Assembly (NCBI GenBank): GCA_014338405.1
Contig: JTDE01021398.1
Location: 1 to 64,000 of the forward strand
Source of the DNA: Paragonimus skrjabini miyazakii
Lineage: Eukaryota > Platyhelminthes > Trematoda > Plagiorchiida > Troglotrematidae
Direction: 5' to 3'
DNA: 64,000 bases
Part shown: piece after piece, positions 43,499 through 54,349 of the stretch
Layout of the letters: the number at the start of each line of letters is the position of its first letter
How positions within the stretch are numbered: position 1 is the stretch's first letter
The notes under the pieces: model-generated
What the model was told of the DNA's origin: nothing
What the model saw: the letters and a program-made list of their open reading frames with translations, nothing else
The model's database searches: none
Position numbers and translations under genes: made by a program

Positions 43499-44280
43499 CA
43501 TTGGGCACGACAGAACTAACATACAGAAACGCCTATTGGGATCCGTTTGTGAGTAATGCTTGTAAATAACGATCAATTGCAAACGATGTTTACCAGAGCA
43601 ATTAAAATTCCCAACTACTCATAAGCCAGTCAAAACAACATTCAGCGAGCATACGCAGTTTCGTGATTTCACACTGATAAGATGTCCTCGTCGTCAGATC
43701 ATCGGTTGGAGTTAACACGACAGTCACTGTGGCTCCTTCAGAGTAGATTGGGCAACCTGAATATCACTGACAATTGAACATGGCTGAGCCTCTGCATACG
43801 ATATTCGGCCGGATTCAATGGGAAGATAATGGCACGAGGAACAACAAAGCTGTCCATTGAGAATATGACAATAGTTCAAATCCCAGCCGTGCTATATAAT
43901 TGCACTAATAATTTTGGTGGTCTGCAACACAACACAAACACATCGCTGACCAATTCAGCTTAGACTAAAAGAACACAATAAATCGCCTAACAACAGAACG
44001 ACAGGCATCAGCTGCGAAGTTGCAAGGCTGAGAAATGGCATACACGATTTTAAATGCACGCAATACGGTTTTATGGCGGTATGACAACACTCGGAATTTA
44101 TTCAATACTGCTTAGGATGTATGCGAAACGATACGACATGGTTTAGCTAGAACAGGAAAGTCAATGATGAGTAAACATCACGGTCCGGGGGGAACCTTGC
44201 AACCTTTCTCAACCCCTTCTGAGATCGTGGAGGATGTCTATCGGTTAGCAGGCCAACCACAAACGGCTGATCGATTTATG
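43499..44280. other. Intron, unassigned open frame at 44164
   Basis: A plus-strand frame opens at 44164 with GPGGTLQPFSTPSEIVED and VYRLAGQPQTADRFMG, then runs into the LINE sequence. The part before 44281 does not match the LINE and I do not recognise it. Elsewhere nothing is seen. Confidence 0.3.
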
Positions 44281-45066
44281 GGACAGTATTTGCCTATTTG
44301 GAACATCCCTGGTGGTGAAGAGGCATCTCTCTTAAGCTTAAAGAGTCGCGTGCATAAAGTGACTGCAAGCAGTGTCATTTTACGGATCCGAAACATGGTC
44401 GCTCAGGATAGATGTGAATCCTCTTCAGGCCTTGGACCACTAATGACAGAGTAACGAAGAGGTTAGGGAACGGGTATTTGGTTGCGATTGTCACACAACT
44501 TCTCTTGCTCAATCGTTACATTTTCACAAGCTTAGATGGCTAAGCCATGCACTGAGCATGAAAACTAGTCGTTTGCCACATTAAACACTTGAGTAACGCT
44601 GCGGCCGACTGGCATAAGGTGCGAGGTGGACAGATGATCACTTGGCGTCGTTCGTCTACAAGTTGGCCATTATCGGGCGGGTTCTCCTTCAGGACTGGAG
44701 ACTTTGCAACTTACAGAGGTGGTGGCTGGAGACTTTAGATGAGGTGGCTGTTAATCTAGCTCACTGACGTGTACGTCGCTGTCTGACCGAGTTTTCTGTT
44801 AAGTAAGTGTACCTAATGACGTGGAGCAATGAAAGCCGTAAGGAAGCTGTTTTGCTGATAATGCCTTGTTCGCAACTATACCTCCGTTGTTTGTTCGCAT
44901 AGGTTAACATGCTTGGTGTTGAATGTTTGAATGAGGACAGTTTATTTCATTAGTTAGGTCTCCTTCACTTTTTTCTTGGCGGCTGAAGGTTTTTTTTTCA
45001 TGATTGTATACCACTTAAGCATCAGTGTGAGTTACCGATGTGTCGCTGCCATTGATGACGATGACT
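44281..45066 (+). mobile_element. LINE 3' half, decayed, copy A of duplicated pair
   Basis: This is plus-strand LINE sequence from the end of the RT (LKSRVHKVTASS) through the C-terminal domain. That domain is legible in broken frames as LRWLSHALSM near 44535, LQRWWLETLDEVAVNLAH near 44715-44765, and RWTDDH near 44625. A 3' untranslated part follows, ending in TGATGACGATGAC. Positions 44309-44895 match 55721-56307 base for base without gaps except for three substitutions. It cannot encode an intact protein. Confidence 0.85.
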
Positions 45067-46937
45067 TCTGGCACTGAAAGCAAATGAGAGCGATCCTTTG
45101 GTGGTAGGAGCTGCACTAACATACCACAAGCATCATGCATTGCTTGATTGATGAACAGCTTTGAGATCATGCCTCCTCATCATGCTCACCGCCTCAGTTA
45201 CCTTATGAGCGTTAAGGCTACCTTCAGCAGCCGTTCATCCATGAGTGTAAGGCGCAGTTACTAAACCATCTCAGAGAATCCACCGCATTTGTTTATTGTA
45301 ATAAAGCGTCCGATTAGAAGTTGATCTATTTTGTTGCCCCTTTTGGGTTAAAATTTCCAGCCAAAAATTGACACTTAAAAAGATGGTCATAGAATCTGAA
45401 AAACTGCTTTTTACGAATATTACAATTCTTCTATATTACTTAGTTTGTTTCGAAAAGGATGGCTAATACATTATATAGGTCATTGAAAATTTCATGCTTT
45501 ACTTTCTCCAAAACTGATATCACTGGATTTGTCCGCAATCCTGTTGAACATAACAGGGATCTTTTCAAAGGAAGTAAAGTGCATGACCTGGGGAAAGGTT
45601 TATTTCGCATACTGAAGGTGTATATGGCTTTATCAAGAGCTTGACATGTGAAGCTGTTCCTTTACAAAGGGCTTTTGTATTCTCATGATTTAGATCAGCG
45701 GTCGATGAACCATTTCCACGGTCTATTAAGTAAGGACAATGACGAAACAAGGCAGGGAAAAAGAAAAACAACCACTGAGATCCTTAGGGCAAGTAAAACC
45801 GAAAGTAGGTTTTTAGCGGTTTCGAACGGCTTATGGATGAAAGTCGAATGTACCATTTGCGTTCACCGAATCAACTTCACAACTTCCACAAACCTGAGAC
45901 ACCTCTGTTACTCTTCTGAAGCTGTTCAACGCCTACACAACAAGACATTTTATTCGAACTTCTCAAACTATCTGATAAAGAAACGGTCCACAAACCCGTG
46001 CGTAAACCTGCTGCACGCCACATAAATACAACGAAATGCATTGGAGCCAAGTTTGAAACGCGACCCATTCAAAGCAAAACAATGAATAGCAGAGATCCGA
46101 GGTAAACGAAAATGAAGAATAAAACCTTCTCAGAAATACTTGCCAATGATAACCTACCTGAAGCTGAAGCACTGAGGCAGAGGGGTCCCACGCAGCACAA
46201 GATCAACTATGCTATCCTAAAATGTGGTGATTGGAGATAAGAAGTGGAGAATATTACCTTGTACATACTACAGCAGAGCAACAGGCATGAAGAAAGAGTC
46301 GGAGACGGGGAAAATCACTCACTAGGAACAAACAAGAATAGATCAGTCACGAAACCACCAGTAAAGATGGGATCACCAGCAACAACCAATGTAGAGTGAC
46401 AGAAGCAGACGTTCCTCTGTAACTGAAATTATGAACATTGTGGAGTGTTTCGACACCAACGACACGAACCATTTTCAAAAGAACAAAAGGCATGAAGAAC
46501 AAAACCATAACTACATCTTGCCCGTTTGATGAAGGGAGCTCAAAAATGGCAATGCCGGATGAACGAATAAAATCGCAGTTCAAGAGTTGGAAACAAACAT
46601 TAGTTCAAGAAGAAATGTGTTACACTGTTTCCTTGTTTACGGAACGTAACGAAGGTAGACAACAAAAGTTTCGTGACAACACGTCAGGGCTGAAGAACAG
46701 GTTCGTCAAACTAAAAGGTTGCAAACGAACTGACAGAGGTATAATAAAGATGATGATCCGTTGCACTAAAAAGGCTATAGTGGGATCCAACAACCTGCGC
46801 TATCCGAAGTGACGATCGTATATTAGTACTCCCCAGAAGAAACACACATATAATACGCACCCACAGGCTATCTGCCACACTAAATTGGTGAAGATTTATC
46901 AACCAAAGTAAAACCTTACTGATGATTCACATTCAGT
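45067..46937. other. No gene supported; two unassigned 125-codon frames
   Basis: Plus-strand frames at 45648-46025 (125 codons) and 46438-46812 (124 codons, Lys/Arg/Thr-rich) are open, but I recognise no domain and see no convincing splice context. A pyrimidine-rich tract ending CTGTAG followed 10 bases later by GTAATA, on the minus strand near 46257-46290, looks splice-like but leads to no open exon. Confidence 0.3.
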
Positions 46938-47103
46938 AGTTCATGGTTGTGTGTGGGCTGAGATACTGCCAGGGCGCCCAGACCTAGACAGGAGAACGAT
47001 TAGGGTTCTCAACCAAAGCCTTTGGCTCAAAAGCCTATACCGCAAGGCAGCGGGTGGGTGGCAGTGTACCAGAACTGGTACGTTTTCCGGAAGAAGATAC
47101 ATC
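46938..47103 (-). repeat. Dispersed repeat, copy 2 (shared with 19061-19206)
   Basis: Same strand and about 90 percent identical to copy 1, with a 15-base internal addition. It forms the downstream end of a minus-strand LINE relic. Confidence 0.75.
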
Positions 47104-49565
47104 GTGGACACCTCATCAACATTACTACAAGCTGAGATGAAACTACCAAGGTAGGTGAAGTGATCGACAGTCGCACGGGACATGTTTGCGATAGCACGAG
47201 CAGGCTCAGTGACAACCAGTCGTGTAGCAACACACCGAGAGGCTTCAAAATCCATAACATACAGATCATTAAGCCGATTCATCATAATCCGCATATTACA
47301 TGAAGAATTAAGTAAAACAATGTCGTTCCCTTATTCAACGTCACCCACCTTACTACCTGGAACAAGCTAAACTCTGAGATCCACGGAATCTCCGAAAGCT
47401 ACCTTCAGAATATCGTACATCGTATGGTTGAAAAGGACCGGAGGGGAGAAATCAGACACTTGAAGTGAAAAATACTCAAGACGGTTGCCCATAAATACGC
47501 ACTCGCCACACAACAGATATATGAAGATTTCAATAAACGGACATACTTCGCTCAGACTCTGCAAGGAAGACAGTCCTAGAGAGTGTGTCAGATAACCGAG
47601 TCAAAAGCAGTTTTTAGATCCAAAAACACCACGACTGTCAGCTGAAGAAAGGAGTGCCGTTGCTCCAGTGCCTGTCGCGACCAGGCTGGAAACCTGTTTG
47701 TTCGTCCTTTATATGGTCCTCTGTTTTGTAAGCTGTCGCATCATGAGACCTATGCACACACCTCTGGTTGTCACATGATGTCCTCGCCCTTTTTTGAAAA
47801 TGTCAATGACTGTTGGCAGGCCACAGTCATAAGGCACCTCTTCAGTCTCCCACATGAAGTGAAGGAACGTGGTCAGTTCAGACAACAATCCTCTATCACC
47901 ATCTTTGAAAAGAGTTGGGAAAGGTCAGCAACTGAAGCTTTTTTACGTCCCAATAGTGTAAACTTCAAGATCACTTCGGATTCCGACGTAGAATCGTCGG
48001 GAGTGTCGATTAAGCGTATAGTCCGTAGCACCCACAGCTCAGGTCAGTTGAACTATTGCCCAAAGTGTTCAATTCATCTGCGAAGTTGCCTCGACAAGCT
48101 ATAAATTTGTGAGCCATCTTTTTCACATATAGTCCCGCTAACACTGTCGACGACCAATGAAACAACGGATCAAGGGAACAGCATCCGGCTATTCCTCGTT
48201 AACAATGCTCTCTACACCTCCTTGTTTCACTCGGAGAGGTAAACCTCACAATGCTCACACAGACTATTCGTAAGTTTGTGTTTCAGTTCACGGCGGTCAT
48301 TGTTGTATTCAGAGCCAAGAGCGATGACCAGTTGACGTTTGTTCATAAGTTCTGTTGAATCAACCAAAATCTCCTTCAGACTTATCTGCGGTGTTCCTTT
48401 CGAGTAGACCTACTCGCAAGAGATGTGCATGGCTGTTGAGATTTCTGCTCGAGCAGTCAAGCCGTCAGTGATTGTCGGCAACTGTTAGGCTTATAAACTG
48501 ATACGACAAATGTTCTATCAGAATTTATGGACCCGAGGTCTATCACTATCAAAAGACTGTCTTGATGAATTTGTGATGATTCTGTAATGAATAATATCAA
48601 GCAAATGCAATCATGAGTTATAATAAACTTAGGTTCAAGATAGTGAATCCGAGGAAACTAGTCCATGAACACGTGGCGCCAAGTGATAATAAAATGCTAT
48701 AGTCAAATAAATGAATCAAGTGTGCCGCAACAGGTAAGAGAAAAATCGGCTAAATGGGGAGAGGAAGAAGCAAAATAGATGTGTCAACGAAAGTTACAGT
48801 GTTGCTTGATAAGCGTTTCGCTAAATTTCCAACTGGGTAGTTTGTGTTTGTGGGCAAGTGGTCTTCGAACGAACTATGAAACAAAGCGGGCACGAACAAA
48901 AGCATGACCTGAATCAGGGTGATTACCCCCAAAATGAACAACAATGTTCAATAGAGTGGTGTCACCGATAGCTGACGATGATGTGATCAATTTACGTCCA
49001 TGTTAGAGTTGCAGAGGGAAGTCTCCACGCGATCCATTGGCATAATCTATTCTGAAGTGCGCAACTCAATAGATAGAGTTTGTGAGATGCACATAACTGT
49101 GACAGTCGATTACCATTATCGGTGCGTCGCGCGCAGACATCAAACATTCAACCAAGCCACTTCTCTTCTGAAGTAGGAAGACCAGGTTGAGAGTTCACCT
49201 AACTAACATACACTAATGTCCGATTGTTTAGTTTGTCCCAAAAATCAAAAAGGGCATCGCAAAAAGCATTTTTGATAGCGTAAGAACTATTGTCTGTTGG
49301 AGTATATACAGAGGGGTGTCATGCTGATCCGTGCAGACAGACTTTGATCCAAGTACTATATCTGACAGTACATAAGTGATCACTGACTAGGATCCAGTCG
49401 AACAGGTTCTGTTCCGTCTTAGAACTCAGCTTCAGCTTGACCGTGAGGTCCGACTCCGTCAACGACAGAGACTCTGAGAAAGAACCGCCGATCCATAACA
49501 TTATCCACGAATTAATTCAGGTGAAGAGCAACGCGGTGGAAGGGAACGAAAACAAATGGGCTAGT

Positions 49566-49745
49566 CCGTCGGGATTATGATAACGTCTGATACCTCCCGT
49601 TTATGTCGTAGGAGGTTTGGTTTGAGGAACCCCATTCCCAGTCTATGACTCAAACGTTTTACCTAAGGGACAATAGGAAATAGTTTTCCTGAAGGACTAT
49701 ACTCAGAGCCAATGACTCAAGAGTTTGACCTACTTAACAGTGAGA
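49566..49745 (-). repeat. LINE 5' repeat units (minus)
   Basis: In reverse complement two related units carry GTCAAACTCTTGAGTCA and AAAACGTTTGAGTCATAGAC, each followed by a G/C-rich and CCTTCAGG/CCTCAA block. The same unit pair occurs on the plus strand at 50765-50890. Confidence 0.65.
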
Positions 49746-50764
49746 AGCTTACCTGGCCCGAAGGCGTGGCTAATGAGGCGTCCCTGTCTGATTCTGATCA
49801 CTGCTACGTGCAGTGAATGTGTTCGAGGCTATACCAGGCTTTTGAATGATAGCGAAAGATTTTCGACCGTACTGGATGATACGCCGGCGGTCATTATCAA
49901 CCGTTGAACGGTCGAGGTGTTCTTTTTCTGACCTTGTTACTCCTTATTCAGAAGATAGTAGTGTCATAGTAACGAAAATAATTTCGTTGTATGCTCATTG
50001 AATCGTGCCGCATTACCTAAGTACTTCACGGCGAGGGTATCCATGAAGTTAAACAACCTTTTACATGCATTCAAGCGACTCCAATTTACCGATTATCGCA
50101 AAATCGCGGTAGATGCCTCTTGGGCATCTAACTCGTGGGCGAACAAATCCAAAAGAGAGGTAGGCTAGATATCAATAAGAACGACGCGATATCCACGTAC
50201 TGAATTCACTGCGCCTTGCATATGTTTCTGAAATTCAACACATGAAACATTACATCAGGAAAGGTCGGCTTAAAAGGGTACTGGCCCATTATGCCACTTC
50301 GACGTGGTGGTCAGGCTTACGCACTACATCGATCCAGAGGGCTATGTTGACTAGGACTTCGGCCCTTCCCGGTGCAACCTTGTCAGAAATGCCAAAGGGA
50401 AGCAGTCAGACGAAAAGCAGATGCACTTATACGGTTGTATGTCGTATGGCTAACCGTGTAAGAGTGCTTAGGTAATGAGGCCTTATCCTATGGACATACA
50501 GCAGGATTATTTTTTATAGTTGTGGCGTTGCTGTTTTCTGAATCAGGAAGAAGGGGGTTAAAAAAGGTGGCCTGAAGCACTCTGATCACCCAACAGTGGA
50601 CAGTGACCATCGGCGCACCATACAGTGCGGTTGGAGAAAATCCGGTATAACCCTAAAGTCTATTATAGCTTAGAATACACCCACTGTACACAACAGTGTT
50701 CAGAATCAGACATCAATATCTTATCTACTGTGCTCTTGGACTAAGCAAGCCCCTCATTACCAAG
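49746..50764. other. Spacer between two head-to-head LINE 5' ends
   Basis: Possibly LINE 5' leader sequence of one or both neighbours. A 77-codon plus-strand frame at 50242-50475 has no motif I recognise. Confidence 0.35.
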
Positions 50765-51540
50765 TGAGTCAGACTCTTGAATCACCAGCTCCGGGTAGGG
50801 TCCCCCAAGAAAACACTATATCCTGTTGTCTCGCACGTCAGACTTTTGAGTCAAAGACACGGGGTGGGGTCCTTCAAGTCAACTACCTTCCGCGGGATAA
50901 ACGGCAACAAAGTTATTGTTCTCTCGAGAGTGACATTATCCAAACACTACGGCTTTTTCCTTCTATTTTCCATACACCTCAAATTTCTTGCTTTCCATGT
51001 ACCCCCGGTCGATAATTTTTTCCTAATGCTAAGATAACTGGTAAACATTGGCACCTTCAATGTCCACACTCTCCAACAAGTTAGTTAGCAAGCTGCTCAG
51101 TCAAGTACTCTCTCAAGTCTGGAGCTTCATGTGTGCTGGAGATGCGGGTTTACGATTCTAGCATCAAAATCCATTTGAGTTCACCTCTAGATACTTGTAA
51201 GTCTAAGCGCTTTTCTCTCAGGGTTTATGGTGACGCTTGTGGACAAGCTGGAGTGAGAATAGCAATGAGTTCCAGAGCAGAACAATGTTTGCTTGACTGG
51301 TTCCTAGTAAACGGTCGTTTGTGCGCTGTCAGACTCAATGCATCGGTTAAAGTCTGTCAATGCAAATCCAAAAGCACTGTATGTTCATTATATCAGCGTA
51401 AGCTTCAACGGGCAGCTGTTCAGATGGTATCAAAGATGTGTTCTACGACGCCCTCATCGACCTTCTGAAGCCGGAGCTAAATAATCTGACATCATCATAC
51501 TAGCCGGTGATTTGAATGCTCGGCTTGGTCGTCCTTCGGT
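50765..51540 (+). mobile_element. LINE 5' end with endonuclease domain, plus strand
   Basis: Two tandem units of about 71 bases (GTCAGACTCTTGAATCA.. and GTCAGACTTTTGAGTCA..) precede the start of an AP-type endonuclease. Its opening, near NIGTFNVHTL, is at about 51037. The open frame 51133-51468 has VRIAMSSRAEQCLLDWFLV and RLCAVRLNASVKV. After a frameshift the catalytic-type AGDLNARLG motif follows at about 51502-51528. The sequence then changes into minus-strand CR1-like RT, so this copy is cut off. Confidence 0.78.
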
Positions 51541-52140
51541 AGTCGAAGAAACACATGCGAACGGTTCTTGATTTTCCATCAAGCGATGACAGAATGGAAT
51601 ACACTAAGTAGACGAACGCATCCAGGGTTGAGTGTGAGCAACGATAGGCAAACTGGCTGGCATCTATGATGATCGCCTGACCTTCCATTTGGGTAAGAAT
51701 GAGTTTTGCAAAAACTGTCAGTGGTGTGAAGTACAAGAGATCCGAAGAAATTTAGCCATTCATATTCTTAGGAATTGGCGTTATGTGCGCCATCCTGCAA
51801 CAGTCAGTAATCTTGCACTGACTGAAACATTGAGGGAGTAGCTCAGCTAGTGGTTGGCATAAACATTCCGCACATTTCTTAAGAACAATCGGTCCGCTTG
51901 CTTCATTTGATAATAATCGGATGTTCCTTGAAAACAGCTGAGTTCTCGATCGAAACTGAAGAGTCAGTGGAAAGTAATAACTCTGTTGGAGCTGTTAAAA
52001 TTACGGTTGAGCTCTTCGACGTAAACAACGAGGTTACTGGAGTGACTGTTCAATCCGTTCAACCTTTTCACGATTTGTCAGACCTCCCAGCAGTTTCTAT
52101 TACCCAAACTTTTGTTGGTGTTCACAAAATTCGAACGATT
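51541..52140 (-). mobile_element. CR1-like LINE reverse transcriptase fragment
   Basis: On the minus strand the frames carry KKCAECLCQPLAEL and CRMAHITPIPKNMNG (near 51900-51760), then DASQFAYRCSHSTLDAFVYL and RMCFFDY (near 51650-51545). These are fingers and motif A of a CR1/Jockey-type RT and differ from the other LINE family in the window. The fragment ends exactly where plus-strand endonuclease sequence begins. The antisense open frame at 51898-52143 is a shadow. Confidence 0.8.
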
Positions 52141-52144
52141 TAAT

Positions 52145-52751
52145 TTACACATGATAGACTTTGAAGTACATTTGACAGATGAATAATTCTTTGATTTATA
52201 AGCCTTTTCTTTCTTCCTCCGGAGTCTCGTAATGCACGGGGAAGAAAATCAGTCCGCATGAATCATAATTGTTTCACAAGAGCAGTATTGAAGTGGTTAT
52301 GCAACAAAATCGCATCAAAGCGAGAAACAACCGACATTAACACTTGCGTTGGTCTAATCCACGTCCTCTCGCTTGAAGACCTAGGGGTTCGCAATACTTA
52401 TGCTCAGAGACGCTGTTAGATACGCCACAGAAACGTAATTACCAATGCCTGCGGACGACAGTTTCCGCAGCTATTATATTATCATTATTATTATTATTCA
52501 AGGGTCACAGGGGTGATAGTCCAGTGTGTGCCGCTGATGAGACTAAACGAGATCGAAACAGCCGTACACCACTTCGCTACTGGGACCAAGTGTTTATGAG
52601 ATCAGCTTTTATCTTGGACTCTCAAGTAACATCAGCGCAATGGTCTAAGTCGATCTAATCAACTCAATTGAAAACATTATTACAGAAAGTATACGGAATA
52701 CACGAAAAGTCCGCTGCCGGCATCAGAGGGCGACAGAATCAGAATACTTAC
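52145..52751. other. Intron with ATT microsatellite
   Basis: An ATT-type simple repeat lies at about 52472-52499 (ATTATCATTATTATTATTATT). Nothing else is supported. Confidence 0.6.
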
Positions 52752-52849
52752 CAGTTCACGCATTCGCCTGGAATCCACAGAGATACGTTTGATCAAAGTG
52801 CTGTTGTGATGAGACATTTCATCCAGTAAATGGCATCGTTGCTCCGTAA
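52752..52849 (-). CDS. Candidate upstream exon of the FYVE gene
   Basis: The exon has 98 bases: two carried-in bases plus 32 codons, ending in phase 0 at GAACTG/GTAAGT. The acceptor GACGACTAG follows a T-rich stretch. The peptide TEQRCHLLDEMSHHNSTL and its continuation to MREL are helical and coil-like. It lies on the same strand and has a strong donor, so I place it in the FYVE gene. Its phase does not match the exon at 42036-42114 directly, so the link is weaker than for the other exons. Confidence 0.6.
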
Positions 52850-54349
52850 CTAGTCGTCAAGCATAGTAATAAAACGACAAACTTTTCAGATCTTCTCCAG
52901 AATGTTCTTGTCCGAAATGTTCCTATAATTGAACAGAACGCAAGCTTTCTGTTAGCCGATTGGCACTTGCACACAAAGTCACGTCAAGCAGCACAATCGG
53001 ATGCATCGACAATAATCAACGGATGTGACGACTGAACGACGATGTGTGTTGCCCGGTGCGATCGAACAACATGGTGAAAACAATCGGAACATGAGAAACG
53101 GTCAGATAGTTGAGGAAAATACTTGGTTCGAAGAACAAGTAGTACGCGACCCAATGAGGCTAAACAGACGGTCAGCCGATGAAAACAGGCACACTGGGTG
53201 GTCAGCACGATTAAGTGTCCCGTATTTTCCTTAGATCATAGTTTGCCAGGAGGTTCGCATTCATTTCGATCTAACTGAGGAGTCGTTCGGCAGTCAGCAT
53301 TTGTTAAGTATCAACAAAGAGACGTCTAGAAGGACCACACAAGGAAGTACTTGACGTGCGATCAGTTTAAACACAAAAGTTACTAGAAATCACGAAATGG
53401 AGAAATCTGTTATCAATTAGTCACGTTTGAAACGCAATAACTGCCTCATTTAGATCATTCAGACGAGTTAAAAGATAATAGGTGAGATGTTCATCGCACT
53501 GATATTGCAAAACCAAAGAATAACAAAAGATATGCTTTCAAAATGGGTTATGAGGACTTGAGTGAAAAACATCGTCAGGACTCACTCAACAAATTACTCT
53601 AAAGAACCTTGAGCATATACTAATAATCCACCAGAATATAAAGCTAGCCGAAGAAACTAATGAAATGACAAGTACCATCGCTTAAGGAAATACTGGCAGG
53701 TAATTTCAGCATATTTAAACCACGAACTCTAGGTAGTAATTTGTTAATGAAGTCAATTTGCAGCACCCCATATGAATTCCGATTTTGCACTGATATACCT
53801 GAAGGTGGCTCCATACTCTGATGGAATGCCACTTAGTCGCCAAATACACATTAACGCATCGAAGCTGTCAGGGACACCAGTGTTCAACATTAACCTGAGC
53901 GTGCTTGCTTCTAGCCCCGAAACCCAACTACAGGGCGAAACTGAACAACACCAACCACATACACGGCATGCACTGCACCCGTTTGGTACTGCCTAGTGAG
54001 ACACAACTGCCTGTTCAGCTGTCAAAAGCTAGGTTTCTATATGATCATTCGAACCTTTTGATATTCGCTGGAACAATCTAGCCAATAGCGGATACAATTC
54101 AAAATCCAAAACCACCCATACTTGATCGCAGTCATCGCATTTCGGCTAGCCCATCTCGTCCGTACATCTGTTGGCCATCGACCCCACCAACAACGGCTGG
54201 TTGTTGAGAAACTGAATACAAATTTAACGCGCTAGGTAGTGTAGCATGCGATACAGTGGTTCATGGGTTGAACAAACATTTAATCTCACAGGAATCTCTG
54301 GAGTTATCGAACACCTGACGGAACATTCTTCCTTAAAGTTCATATAACA
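52850..54349. other. No feature recognised
   Basis: This lies upstream of the first FYVE-gene exon found and may be intron. Frames are below 80 codons, without motifs. Confidence 0.4.

Larger units (their letters stand above)
46938..49745 (-). mobile_element. LINE relic(s), minus strand, from 5' repeats to RT
   Basis: Read on the minus strand from 49745, the stretch has two 5' tandem-like units (49745-49566) and an endonuclease segment with LSSKTEQNLFDWILV (49319-49501), paralleling MSSRAEQCLLDWFLV in the plus copy near 51270. Next come SGHAFVRARF (near 48900), a linker with GSEYNNDRRELKHKLTNSL (near 48300), and RT motif A as TVVVFLDLKTAFDSV (near 47600-47640). Last is an RT thumb block, VDHFTYLGSFISAC (near 47130). 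Stops are frequent. The parts follow canonical order, but two related LINEs could be joined here. Confidence 0.75.
831..52849 (-). other. Host gene locus: coiled-coil protein with C-terminal FYVE finger (EEA1/RUFY-like)
   Basis: Twelve minus-strand exons were assembled by eye from open segments bounded by AG acceptors and GT donors. Their phases agree continuously from the exon at 42036-42114 down to the stop codon. The protein part seen is about 530 residues: heptad-rich coiled coil rich in Glu, Gln, Arg, Leu and Ala, then a FYVE finger ending 10 residues after its last Cys. FYVE fingers bind phosphatidylinositol 3-phosphate on early endosomes. A long coiled coil followed by a C-terminal FYVE is the layout of EEA1 and RUFY proteins, which work with Rab GTPases in endosome tethering and transport. 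The finger core resembles RUFY slightly more than EEA1, but no RUN domain or N-terminal zinc finger is seen in the window. At least one exon is missing between 42.1 and 52.7 kb, and the 5' end is unresolved. Confidence 0.85.

Noticed and set aside
43610..43770. Minus-strand open segment with coil-like residues (CEITKLRMLAE) considered as the missing FYVE-gene exon.
   Set aside because: No donor and acceptor pair gives the needed phase.
46141..46210. Minus-strand 49-base segment between AG and GTAGGT considered as an exon.
   Set aside because: The phase does not match and the peptide is not coil-like.
51898..52143. 81-codon plus-strand open frame, acidic and beta-like in look.
   Set aside because: The minus strand carries CR1-like RT blocks continuous with 51541-51900, so this is an antisense shadow.
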